A stretch of 64,000 bases of DNA, taken from NCBI RefSeq assembly GCF_018139145.2, contig NC_059475.1, forward strand, positions 19,100,937-19,164,936, written 5' to 3'. The DNA is from Gymnogyps californianus. Taxonomy: Eukaryota; Chordata; Aves; Accipitriformes; Cathartidae. Made by a program: the position numbers and the translations under genes. Under the pieces are notes generated by a model. That model was not told the DNA's origin and made no database searches. It was given only the letters and a program-made list of their open reading frames with translations. The first letter of the stretch is position 1; each line of letters starts with the position of its first letter. Of this stretch, positions 51,175-63,117 are shown piece after piece.

Positions 51175-54100
51175 CACTAAGTAATTATAAAAGTGCACAT
51201 AGTGGGGGAATGACGACAAGTTCCTGCCCAGTGCAGCAGACTAATCTCCTTCATGACTACCCTACCTTCCCAGGTGCCCTTGTATAATAGGTATAAGGCT
51301 CTGCAAGTGGAACCGAACAATGACAAGGACAATGGTTCATCTAGGCTTGGAGGTGTTGCCAAGGTTAAGTTGGCCTAGGCCCTGCATCAAAATCACTTCC
51401 ATAAAGGAAAAAAAGATGGGTCATTGTCATAGGAGACTCTCTCCTGAGAGGAACAGAAGGCCCAATTTGCCGACCAGACCCACTTCTTAGGGAAGTCTGC
51501 TGCCTCCCTGGGGGCCAGGTTAAAGATGTGACGAGGAAACTTCCTACCCTGGTACAGCCCTCGGATTATTATTCATTATTGCTTTTTCATGTAGGCAGCA
51601 ACGAAGTGGCAATACATCGTCCAAGGGCAATCAAAAGAGACTTCAGGGCCTTGGGATGACAGGTTAAGGGATCAGGAGCACAAGTAGTGTTCTCCTCTGT
51701 CCTTCCAGTTGCAGGGAATGATGAGGGAAGAAACAAGAAGACCCAGCAGATCAATACCTGGCTCTGAGACTGGTGTCACGGCAGAATTTTGTGTTTTTTG
51801 ATCACGGGTCGGTTTACACAACACCAGGCCTGCTGGCAACAGACGGGGTACACTTGCCTCAAAGAGGGAAAAGGATCTTTGCGTAGGAGTTGGCAGGGCT
51901 CATTGAAAGAGCTTTAAACTAGATTTGAAGGGGGAAAGGGATAAAACTAGGCTGACCAGAGAGAAGCCTGGGGGCGGCGTGCCAATGTTTGAGGGACAGT
52001 GTGCTAGCAAGGTCCTTTAGTCTGCTCCACGATGTGCTGAGTACACTGGAGCATGTTTGAAATGTCTTTATACTAATGCATGCAGCACGAGGAATAAACA
52101 AGAGGAACTAGAAGCTGTGGCCCAGTCCTGGAGCTACAACGTCATTGGCTAAAGCGAAACCTGGTGGGATGTGTCCTGTCACTGGTGTGCCATGATGGAC
52201 AGTTATAGGCTCCTCAGGAGGGATAGGCAGGGCAGGCGAGGGGCGGGGGGATGGTGCTGTATGTAAGGGAGGTGTGGGGTTGTATGGCGAGCCTCTGGGT
52301 AAGGCTGAAGGGGAAAGCAAATAAAGCAGATGTTGTTGTGGGAGTCTACTATCGACCACCCAGCCAGGACGACGACACCAATTATTTATTCTACAAGGAA
52401 TTAAGGGGTATCTCTAGATCAACTGCCCTTGTCCTTATGGGTGATTTTAACTTCCCAGACATCAACTGGGAGTATCATACAGTGGACACAAAACAGGTCC
52501 AGGAAATTCCTGAAGCTTGTTGAAGATAACTTCTTGGTGCAGGTGCTAAGGGAGCCGCCTAGGAACAGTGCCCTCCTAGATTTGTTGTTTGTACATGGAG
52601 AGGGACTTGTGTGCGAAGTGGTGATTGGTGGCTGCCTTGGTCACAGTGACCATGAAGTAGTTGAGTTTCAAATCATTGGCAATAGGAGAAAAACTGCCAG
52701 CAAAATTTCAACCCTGGATATGGGGAGAGCAGACTTCAGGCTGCTGAAGGAGCTACTTAGTAAGGTCCCCTGGGAATCTGCTTTTTAAGGTATTGAGGTC
52801 CATGAATGCTGGTCACTTTTTGCCATCTCTTAAGAGCGGAGGAGCAGGCAGTTGCAAAGTGTCAAAAGTCAAGCAAGCAGGGCAGAAGGCCGGCTTGGCT
52901 GAGCAGGGACCTTCTAGAACTTAGGTGGAAAAGGGAAGTGTATGGACATTGGAAGCAGGACAGGCAACACAGGAGGACTACAGAGATGCTGTTTGCCACT
53001 GTAGGGAGAAAATTGATGCGGCCAAAGTTCGATGGAGGACTTAGTTCATCAAAGTTCGATGAACTTGAGTTCGAGTTCAAGCTGGCCAACACTGTGAAGG
53101 ACAATAAGATGGGCTTTTTAAAATATGTTAACAGCAAAAGGAGGAGGACCAGAGATGATGATGATAATGTTGGTCTGTTGCTTGATGAGGCCAGTCACCT
53201 CACAAATAAGGACATAGACAAAGCGGAGACGTTTAATGCCTTCTTTGCCTCTGTTTTTAACACCGATGATGGGCCGTGGGACCTCCGGAGCCCTGTGCTG
53301 GAAGACTGTGACTGGGGGGATGATGAACTCCCAGCTGACTGAACTTGTTTGAGACTTGCTGCTCCAGCTGGATGTGCATAAATCTGTGGGGCCCGATGGG
53401 ATTCATCCCAGGGTACTGAAAGATCTGTCTGATGTTATCGCGGAACAGATATTATTTTTACGTGATTATTTTTCAATGGTCTTAGGAGTATGGAGAGGTC
53501 CCAGTCAACTTGAAGCTGGCAAATGTTGTCCCAATTTTCAAGAAGGGAAAGGAAGACCCTGGTAATTACAGGCCTGTCAGTCTCACTTCAGTGCCTGGTA
53601 AAACTATGGAGAAGGTTATTCTGTGAGTTATTGAAGAACACTTGAGAGACAATGCAGTCATTGGTCACAGCCAACACGGGTTCATGAGGGGAAAGTTCTG
53701 CTTAACTAACTTAATTTCCTTTTATGACAAGGTCACCCATCTAGTTGGCCAAGGGAAGCCAGTAGATGCAGTGTTTTTGGATTTTAGCAAAGCTTTTGAT
53801 ACTGTCAGAGTATCCTTCTGGACAAAATGTCCAGCACACGGCTAGACAAGTCCATAATGTGTTGGGTGAGCAACTGGCTGACGGGTCAGGCTCAAAGAGT
53901 TATAGTAAATGGGGTTACATCAGGCTGGTGGCTAGTCACCAGTGGGGCTCCCCAGGGCTCAATTTTAGGGCCAGTGCTCTTTAATGTTTTAATAAATGTC
54001 TGGATGCAGGAGTTGAGTGTACATTAAGTAAGTTTGCTGATGGTACTAAACTAGGAGGAGCTGTGGACTCTCTCAAGGGTAGAGAGGCCTTACAGAGAGA

Positions 54101-54917
54101 TCTGGATAGACTAGAGAGCGGGGCAATTACCAACTGTATGAAATTTAATAAAAGCAAGTTCAGGATTCTCCACCTGGGATGGGGTAGTCCTGGTTATACA
54201 TACAAATTGGGGGACGAGAGGCTGGAGAACAGCCCCGTGGAAAGAAATCTGGGGGGTTGGGTTGATGACAAGTTGAATATGAGTCAACAGTGTGCCCTGG
54301 CAGCCAAAAGGGCAAACTGTGTCCTGGGGTGCATCAAGCACAGCATAGCTAGCCGGTCGAGGGAGCTGACTGTCTTGCTCTACACCGCACTGGTGCAGCC
54401 CCACCTTGAGTACTGTGTGCAGTTTTGGGTGCCTCAATGTAAGAAGGACATCAAACTATTAGAGTGTGTCCAGAGGAGCGTGACCAAGATGATGAAAGGT
54501 CTCGAGGGCAGGACTTAGAAGGAGTGGCTGAGGTCACTTGGCTTGCTCAGCTTGGAGAAGAGAAGGCTGAGGGATGACCTCATTGCAGTCTACAGCTTCC
54601 TCAAGGGGGGCAGTGGATGGGGAGGTGCTGATCTCCTCTCTCTGGTGACCAGTGATAGGACACGAGGAAATGGTATGAAGCTGCATCAGGGGAAGTTCAG
54701 ATTGGACATTAAGAAAAGGTTCTTCACTGAGAGGGTAGTTGGTCACTGGAACAGGGTCCCTGGCGAAGTGGTCACAGCCCCAAGCCTGTTAGAGTGCAAG
54801 GAGTGTCTGGATGACGCTCTTGGTCATATGGTTTAGTTTTAGGTAGTCCTGCGAGGACCAGGGAGTTGGACTCGATGGTCCTTATGGGTCCCTTCCAACT
54901 TGATATATTCTATGATA
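51175..54917 (+). mobile_element. Long CR1 LINE with broken ORF2 (endonuclease and reverse transcriptase)
   Basis: The order follows a CR1: a stretch typical of the region before ORF2 (GGGTCATTGTCATAGGAGAC and following), endonuclease words (VGVYYRPPSQDDD, LMGDFNFPDINWEY, LGHSDHEVVEF), reverse transcriptase words ([14 protein letters not shown] near 53770, [16 protein letters not shown] near 53940), the 3' domain (YTALVQPHLEYCVQFW, 54385-54432) and the terminal TTCTATGATAG at about 54907-54917. ORF2 is split over at least six frames by shifts and stops, and the usual FADD box reads FADG near 54033, so the copy is dead. The 5' end is uncertain and probably truncated. Same orientation as TOLLIP. 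Confidence 0.92.
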
Positions 54918-57900
54918 GTAGCTTTTATTTAGAGCCAGCTCACTAAACATAATTCTCTTTATAAAATGGAATTTATTCTGTTCTCAAATGGCATAGTATG
55001 AATTAACAAGCTCACTTGTTATCAAAAGATTATTATTTTTTATTTTGATGTGACATGTAAATAAACTGGCAACAATTTCAGTTTAATTTCATGGCTGGGT
55101 GGTAACTCTGAGAGTCCAGAAGATGCTTCATATAGTTTCAAACAATACAGCTGTGCTTGGAATAAATCTTTGGGAAGACAGAGATCCAGATAGCTGAGAG
55201 CAGTATCAGTTCAGCTCCCCAACTTTAAGGTGTCCAGGTTTTGAGCTTTATAAAGGGAGGTTGATTTATACATTTGTCCTATTTCTAATGAATTTGCAAT
55301 GCTGACTTTTGTAGTGACTTCTTAATTGGGCTTGATCATTTCATTTTCTGTCATTTTGAAGAATGAAAATATAGAACTGCTTGTTCTAGTGGATGTTTCG
55401 AAGCTTAAAACCTTTTGTAGTCAGTCTGTTACTAATCAGCCTGTCTTACATTTTTTGATTGTCACACGTAATGATTTGTTTGTTTGCAGATAGTAAGGCA
55501 TTGAAGAATTTTGAACACCGGAAATCAGATGTGCAGTTTCAGCACAGCCATAGCACTACTGAAGAAAATACAAAACATAAAAGGCTATAACAGCATGGTT
55601 TTAATGGCATAGAATTTTGTAGTTGAGTTCAAGACTCCCATTAGCTTACAAATGGTGTTAGAAAATACGGAGAAACTCTTAAACAATTGGGCGCAGTGGG
55701 GGGTGCTATTTTTTCATTTTTCACTTCATGTTTTCTACAGTGGTGAAGGTTAAAATGTTTAGGTTTCTTTCAGTAATAATTTTCTTCATCCCAAATATAT
55801 TAAATACTATGAAGAAAATTACTACTTGAGTTATTTTTTGTGAAGTGTAAATTTGAATCTTATTGAATACCATTAAAATTTCTAATTGATTAGAAAGGGC
55901 AGGTTCATGTACAGCTTAGGACTTCTAACATTGTGTCCCTCATTTTGAGTTGTTACATTATCTATGTGCACAGTTGGGAAGGGATTTCTCATGTCCTCCT
56001 GTTTCGTGTTACCTTGCTCTTAGGTATGATACCAAAAGTGGGCTATCTCACCGCGCTAATGTTCTCCATGAATACTCTTGCATCTTGAAGTATGGGGTGA
56101 GTAGTATATTCTCTTGGAAAAACACACTTAGCCTAGTTGGAGAGAGGAGGGAAACAGTTAGATTTCCGTGTTCTGTAATGTGTGCTTGAACCTTCTCTTG
56201 TGAAGAGAGGTATCTGTAGGCAAGAAATTAATTACCATTGGTGATGCTTCTGACAAGTGTGAGAAGTGTTTAAAAAGAAACTCTTTCTCATGGCAGGTGA
56301 CTAGCAAACCTAATCATTACAGTCATAAGAATAAGGCTGCAGTTTCGTGCATGAGGTACTTAACATAATTTAAACAACATTATCTGCCTTTTTCCATAAA
56401 TGTGAGGTTTGATTCAAAGCCTCCTGATATCAGCAGGAATATTTTCACTGAATTCAATGGTTTAGATCAGGCTCTTTTTCATTACAGGTCACACGGTAAG
56501 CACTGGAGTGTGAGAGGCTTTGGGTTATTGTTACATTTTCAGATGTCTTTTATTCATCAGCTCTGCATTTCCGTGATTGTTAATTGACGACGTATATAAA
56601 GCTATAATATACATTCATTTAGATGTTTCAATTTGATTCAAGTCCTGCTAACAGGAATAGGCTATCAGTTAGTCTAACCTGTGTGCTGCTGCTGGCAGAA
56701 ACTGGTACTGAGATCGTTGCACAGAAATTAACCCTCCAATGACCCTCCCTGCTTGTTTTTTTTTAATAGTACTGGTAAGAAGAAGTTGTGAGGGGAGATT
56801 TCCCCCCCCCCCCCCCCCAGCTCAAATAAAAAATCAGCGTATAGCCTGTAGCAGGAGGATTGAGAACTGTTTCCCTCTTCATCTTAAATAATTTATTTTC
56901 AAGTGCTATTTTTGTCCATTTGAAAAAGATCACTTGAAACTACTGAAATGTGGGTGTCTGAATAAGAAAACCTTAGCAGGATGATGCCAAAAGAAATGAT
57001 GATTTTGTTTTTCTTTTATGACACAGAGTATTATGGGAATACTTTAAAATGATAAATTTAAATAATTCCATTGAAACAGCTGGTAAGACAAATCTGATAA
57101 CCTCTCTGGAGCACATTTGTTTTTAAAAGAAATGGAAGGATGATTTGTGTGTCTCTTAGGGTTTCAGCATGTTCACACAGCATGGAAACAAGAAGCTTCC
57201 TGATGTTCTTCAGGACTTAAATTCATGTGAAATAGAGCCTCATTACCTGAGGACCAGGACTCAGCCTTCACGTCAAGTGAATGTTTCAAGTGAATTTAAC
57301 ATGGTCTGTGTCTTCACTATTGAAATATAGCAGAAGTGCTAAAATGAACCTTAGAAATGGCTCAGCCCATTGAACTAATCTGAATATTTTTATATTGAAT
57401 GTGATCCATTACTGCTGTCTTCAGTGGAGGGAACAAAACAAACAGTGAAAGCAGCTGGGAAAATCAGGGGAGCTTAATTACTTTAGTGTTGTGGTATAGT
57501 CAGCTGTCAGCAAACAGCATGACCATAAGGACTATGTTGTGACTATCTCTGTATAAACAAACACAAAGTTGCTGTGATACTATATGTTAGAACACAGCAT
57601 TTTTGTTTCTTTGATTGTTGCTTTTAAGTTTTAAATAAAAATGCTTGTTTGTGCTATTATGTGAATTGGGTTGGATGGGGTGAAGGAAGCTTATGCAAAA
57701 GAAATTCTCAATCCTTTTCTACTGGAGGCAAAATCCGATTAAGAATCTTTTACTTCTCTAGAGAGGAAAAGGTAGAGGCTTTAGAAAGAGGAATAAGTAA
57801 AAACGGATTCAAGGTCTGCAATGTCTTAATTTCTAGATTCCAAGCCAGTGTATCTATGACTTTTGTAACAAAAATAAATGGAGTATGATTGGTCATTTAA

Positions 57901-60900
57901 AGAAGGTCAGCATACTGTGTTTTAATGGTCCCTTCTGACACTGTGTACAAAGGAGGTATGCTTTAGTTTGTAGCCAACTCCTTATAAAGTTCTAGATCCC
58001 CAAAATCATGAAAATGTCAGGGCTCTGTATAATACTCATACATCGGGCAAGCCCTTTTGCACATATCTCCTATTTTTAGGATTACAGTAAGTCAACTTTA
58101 TATACTTCTGTTAGCTACTGACACAGTATTTGGGGAGCCTAATAAGCCAAATCAGTGACTTGTCCTCCTTTTGGCAACATAATCTTGAGGCTCAGGAAAT
58201 GAAAGTGTGAAAACAGGAGATGTAAAAGTATCCGTAAGAATGTTCTGGTATAACTCATTGCCAGGAACCGTATTGCCTCTTAGAGAATAGAATCTCTGCT
58301 CTCTTAGCAGATGGAATTGCATTATGTGTGGTGGCAAAATTAACAATGCAGAAACTTCATGTGTTTGTTGAGAGACAAGTAGGTGACATGAATGAACACA
58401 TCAAACTCCTTAGACATAAAGTTATTGTATTAAAAACATGGGAAGTGCTCTCAAATATCAATAGAGGAAGGGAGGTAAAGGAGGTGAACTAAAGTCAGAA
58501 GCCAAAATCAATGAAATAGCTCCTTAAATCACTGCCTGGAGGTGCTGTTTCAAAAGAAGAGGAAACAGGAAAAGTTACACTGAAAGGTGAGGAGGAAAGA
58601 GAAATGTTGGTGTAAAGGGGGAAGTTTTTATCTTGTTGTTTAGTGTTGCTGTATCACTCAAATTTTTCAAAATGTGCTTAAGACTTAGGGAAAGATTGAT
58701 AAATAGGGACCTACTATTTTTTATTAACCAAAATAATTTGGAGCTATTGTTTCCCATTTTACAGGGTAATTGGTTTCATCTAATCTTTCAGATTACTCTT
58801 AGTCTACTTGGCTATTTTCCAGTCCTCTACCTGCTTGAATGTTGTTGGTATTTTCCGTCTTGGAAAGCCTAGAGCAAGCATAGGTTATTAATTTTGATTG
58901 GGAGGTAAAGGGCCCTCCACATGAATGTTGTACAGATATCTTACCCAATTTAGTTTGCTCAGTGATATTAAATTCTGTCCTCCAACTGATGAACTCTGGG
59001 TATATATTATAGATATTAATTTAAAACTTAACAAATGTCTTTCATGTGGTTAAGTATTAAAGTTCCACACATGCACTGACTTTTACAGAACAACAGCATA
59101 ACCTTCATATTTGCCCGATTTAGATCATCAGACAGTAAAACCTGTGAATGATTTTGTTTACAATGGGACATTTTACTCAATGAGCTGTTTAAGATTCTCA
59201 GTATGGTCGGCAGATTTGTTTAAAAGGCATTATGTTGACACATCAATAAAATGCACTAACAGTAGTTTCACCATATGTATGCATATTACTACATAACATT
59301 CCCTAATGCAGTAGTCCCTGTAATTGACTAGTTAGTGGAACAGAAAAATGAGTGTTCTGTTTCCTGATGTAGGTAAATGCTTTTCTATGGTAATTTTTAG
59401 TGAAGCATCAGTATATTTGATTATGGTGAATATCATAGGATGAAAAGTCAGCACTTTCTGATTCATTTGATACCCCATGGAAATGACAGGAAAGAGCTCA
59501 GGATTCATTTTATATTATATACTGTTTCTTGTTTAAAATATTATTTATTAATCTGTAGTTCTATAACTGGAACTATTTTGCTGCTATGATTGTCCATTTA
59601 ACATATTTGGAAACTTTGCTATAAAATTAAGGTGTATGTGCATTTTATCAGTTCAAGTTCTGAGGACCTTGATAGAGTACCCAATAGCTACATATATTTT
59701 AACATAAATGGTAACTTCTTGTATATCAAACAAAAGTATGTCTTCATGTTTTCCTATTTAGCTAATTTCTCTGCTTTAAAGCACCTTACTAGAGGTTCCT
59801 TGGACTTGTAGTAGTAGTATAGCATTTGCTCTAAAGAGAAATCTACATGTTTGTCTCCTCCTGAATCCCGTTTACTTAAAGTGCAAATCCCCTGGGTTTT
59901 CTTCTGTGTAGGCTTGAGAGGAAAAGGGTACAAAAATAGATTTCCCTTAAAAAAAAAAAAAAATTGGAAGCTGTATTTTAAGGAGAACAGAGAAAATTCA
60001 GTTGTTTCCAGCATTTTGCCGTGGGCTGGTTTTCAAAGAAAACAAAAAACCAAAACAAAACAACCCAAACCCCAGAAAACCCACTAGTCAAGGTTATCTC
60101 TTCTAAACAGTGAATTATGGTGCTGATTTCTTTTTTTCATGAATGCAGTACATGATCACTGAGGATTGCAATGACATCTTCATATCAAACTCACAGGTAA
60201 CCGATCAGCTACCTGGAAATAATGTGGTGTTCAGCTTTGAAAAATAGCCTCTACATCTTCCATAATTTGGGAATTTAAAATAAAAAAATATTTTTACATG
60301 CTTATATAATTGATCTCTGATGGATGAACACGCTCTGCAAGGCTTAATGTTTCCAGTAGAATTAAGGGAATAGTTCCTGGTTTAGTTTTCTTCAGAGAAG
60401 CGAATAATGACCGTTAGAGGGCAGCTTAAGACTTAAACTGGAATGTACTGCTAACATGTTAACACAGTGCTTAAAATAGTTGAGGAAAACCTGCAGACTA
60501 GAAAATGTTAGGGAAGCTGGTGAACATGGTATTAATTACTCAGAATATAGGGACTAGGGAGTTAAGGAGGAAGGGGGAAAAGCACGCAGATTTCATTGGC
60601 TTCAGTCTGAACTCAAAGCCAACTTCAGAAGTGTTTACAGATGTTTGTTTGTTATATGTTACATAAGTGTCACTGGGTTTTTGCACTCTGCACCCTGACC
60701 TATCAGCTCTGCAGGCATCAATTTGTCCAGCTTGGATTAGTATTGCTAGCTCTGCATTATAACGCCAGGCCTAACATCACTGGCATATGTGAACGCCTCT
60801 CACTTAGGAAGCCCTCGTACAGCCAGCAGTACTGGTTTTTCACTGAGGTACAATTCTACATCCCATCGGGCTCTTTCTGTTCTCATGTTGCTATGCCCAA

Positions 60901-62139
60901 AGTGCTAAACCCTCTGGAAGCCAGAAACCTGGGAAGCTATGCTGAAGCTGTCAAACTGCTTGACCCACTGGTCACTCTGTTCAGGACTGTTTGGATGTCT
61001 CCTCATAGCGATATCTGATGTTCAGGGTCTGAGGATGCAGTGGTGAAGTTGTAAAACTGGTGGTGCACAGCTGGTCTGGCTTCAGCCCAGGTTCCCAATG
61101 AAAAGTGGCTTATTACTGGGTCAGAGAAGGTGCAGGGAGTGGTACAGCTGTCTGCTCCACTGTCATAGCTAGTAACCCTGCCTGGAGCCTGCATACCTGC
61201 TGTGGAACAGGCAAACCGTGGGTAGTTGAGAGATGAATGGAGTTCAGCAGTAAAATATGAAGCTTACAAACCTGCCTACTTCTCCCCACTGGTTAATCCT
61301 AGTATGATATCAGGTCATGCCTGTGAAGGCCAATAGATAGGGCTCTACTGATTTCATTCAGGGATTGAATTTCACTTCTGAATAAGCATGTATAAAATGT
61401 GCAACTATTGGATCAAACAGTTCTTCCTTTATTTTTCAGCCAAGCCTTCAGGGCAGACTTCAGGCTTTGTATTGTAACAACTACTGATAAAGTAAATGCT
61501 CCAAACAGTTCAGGTAAACATGATGAACTACTGTGGGAAAAGGCAGCCAATTTTCTCACTAGTGTGAATCCATTCAAAATCTTTTAGATAACACAGGAAA
61601 CAAATGCACAGTTTAAAAACATATCCTGAACTTATTTGCGAATATTGTCAAAATTATGGGCAGGAGAATTTTCATTGACTTCACCTTAAGTATTCTTCAA
61701 CTAATTAGAGCTTTCATTCATATATTTGTTTCTTCAACTGAAGAAGCAAGTGCTGATTTCTACAGCCAGATACCGTTTGATCCAGAAGTGATGAATTAAG
61801 TTTTCCCTTCTTTTTTTTTTATACTTGTCTTCTGGACCTCTCCACTGATTACAGGGAAAACAAACTACAGCCTGACTGTTATCCCACCATCTTGGCAGCT
61901 AGAATACAGTGAGCAAATGAGAGGCATTTTTTTATCTGTACCTTTTAGCCAGTGCGCAGAGCTATTTAGATCTGGGTGAGGGAATTTAACCTCACGCAGG
62001 AAAAGGGTTTTGAGAGTGTCTTTGTTTCCAAAGCCTGCTAGAGAATATACACATCTGAGTTAGAAAACTCCCTGATGCCATTGGACTCTCCGTCATTTAA
62101 TTAATGAAGATGGGTATCGAACAGTCACCAGTCACCGAA
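54918..62139. other. Intergenic DNA between TOLLIP and the mucin, nothing recognised
   Basis: About 7.2 kb of AT-rich DNA. It holds a 17-base C run (56802-56818), an A run near 59949-59963 and an A/C-rich stretch (about 60040-60085). Open frames up to 125 codons (60641-61018) look like chance. Some of the right end may be mucin 3' flank. Confidence 0.5.
56802..56818 (+). repeat. Poly-C run, 17 bases
   Basis: Uninterrupted C run between GGGGAGATTT and AGCTCAAATA. Confidence 0.85.
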
Positions 62140-62596
62140 ATTGAAAAATGCTGAAAGTTTTATTGATCAAATAAGAGACAAAACGAACAAGAAAACAGTC
62201 TTCTCCCTGTCACTATGATGTCTGTTAGGACCATTACATCCATAAAAATGATATGCAATAAAGCTTTCTCTAGGCACAAGAGTTAAGTGCAATGTAGCTA
62301 CAATGTTTTTGGGGGTTTTTTTTTGGAGACCCCTTAAACCTTTTTTTCAAAAATGTCCATTTTGTGATCAAATGGAAACATATTTGCATATTTCTATAAT
62401 TTACTAAAGGTATTTTACAGTCATCTATTTTTGCCCTTGAATATTGTATCACTTAAAAAACCACCACGATTTAATTATTGACTTTTTTTTTTTTTTTTAC
62501 AAGTAAGAAATGAGAAAAGGTGATAAGAGAAACTGACATAAGATCTGTTAAAGAAGGAGCACAAGTTATTCTGGGGCAAACGTGATTCCAGCTTCC
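62140..62596 (-). other. Probable mucin 3' UTR
   Basis: Non-coding sequence after the mucin stop on the - strand, ending just past the AATAAA at 62164-62159. It contains a long A/T tract (complement of T run about 62483-62498). The end is inferred from the signal only. Confidence 0.55.
62159..62164 (-). terminator. Poly(A) signal of the mucin gene
   Basis: TTTATT on the + strand reads AATAAA on the - strand, about 435 bases after the mucin stop codon. It is the first such signal after the stop that I found. Confidence 0.5.
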
Positions 62597-62867
62597 CTAG
62601 GGTCTCTGCTCTCTGTTTCCAATGCGCATCTTTCTTTTGCTGATTTTCCATTGGGAACTGTATGCTGCCAATTTTTTCAGTTGGGAGCCATATGGTGCAG
62701 AGGTTTTTGAAGTGCATGCATTCATACACTGGCATTGTTCCACATAGACATAGTTATAATTTATGCTTGTTCCATTTTGGCAAGTCAGGGTCACCTCTCT
62801 TGTTTGGCTGCTGGACTCCTGGCAGCAACTACACTCGTATTGCATCTGGTTTGCTTCAAGAGAATAC
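62597..62867 (-). CDS. Gel-forming mucin, terminal exon (C-terminal cystine knot), likely MUC5B
   Basis: On the - strand an acceptor (TTTTCCTGATGGAACACAG) precedes 62867. The exon opens with the third base of a codon and gives 89 residues, starting YSLEANQMQYECSCCQE and ending at a stop in 62597-62599. The seven cysteines at 12, 14, 15, 29, 45, 47 and 51 follow the CTCK pattern C-x-C-C...C...C-x-C...C at the end of secreted mucins and von Willebrand factor, which mediates C-terminal disulphide dimerisation in the endoplasmic reticulum. NGT at 31-33 is an N-glycosylation site. After the knot comes a basic tail of about 38 residues (LKKLAAYSSQWKISKRKMR). Earlier exons lie right of the window. 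MUC5B is inferred from its tail-to-tail position with TOLLIP; MUC5AC or a bird-specific paralogue is possible. Confidence 0.85.
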
Positions 62868-63117
62868 CTGTGTTCCATCAGGAAAAGAAAATATATCTTC
62901 TCATTAAAAACTGACACAGAAACCCCCCAGTGACTTTTGTTTTGGGGTTTGCTGGGGGTTTGGGGTGTGGGTTTTTTTACATCCTCTCTTCTTCCCTCCC
63001 ACACACACTTATGAATGTGATTTTAATTACCTGTCTTTTCAATAGTGAAACTGTTCTTGCTTCCATTCAGTCTAATTCCACTAAATGGAATCATATAAAC
63101 ACATTAACTTTGTTGCT
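62868..63117 (-). other. Start of the last mucin intron
   Basis: Intron sequence upstream of the terminal mucin exon on the - strand, with a G/T-rich run on the + strand (62937-62978). The intron continues through the CR1 to beyond the window. Confidence 0.6.

Noticed and set aside
60641..61018. 125-codon + strand frame between TOLLIP and the mucin
   Set aside because: No recognisable domain or neighbouring exon; chance is the simplest explanation.
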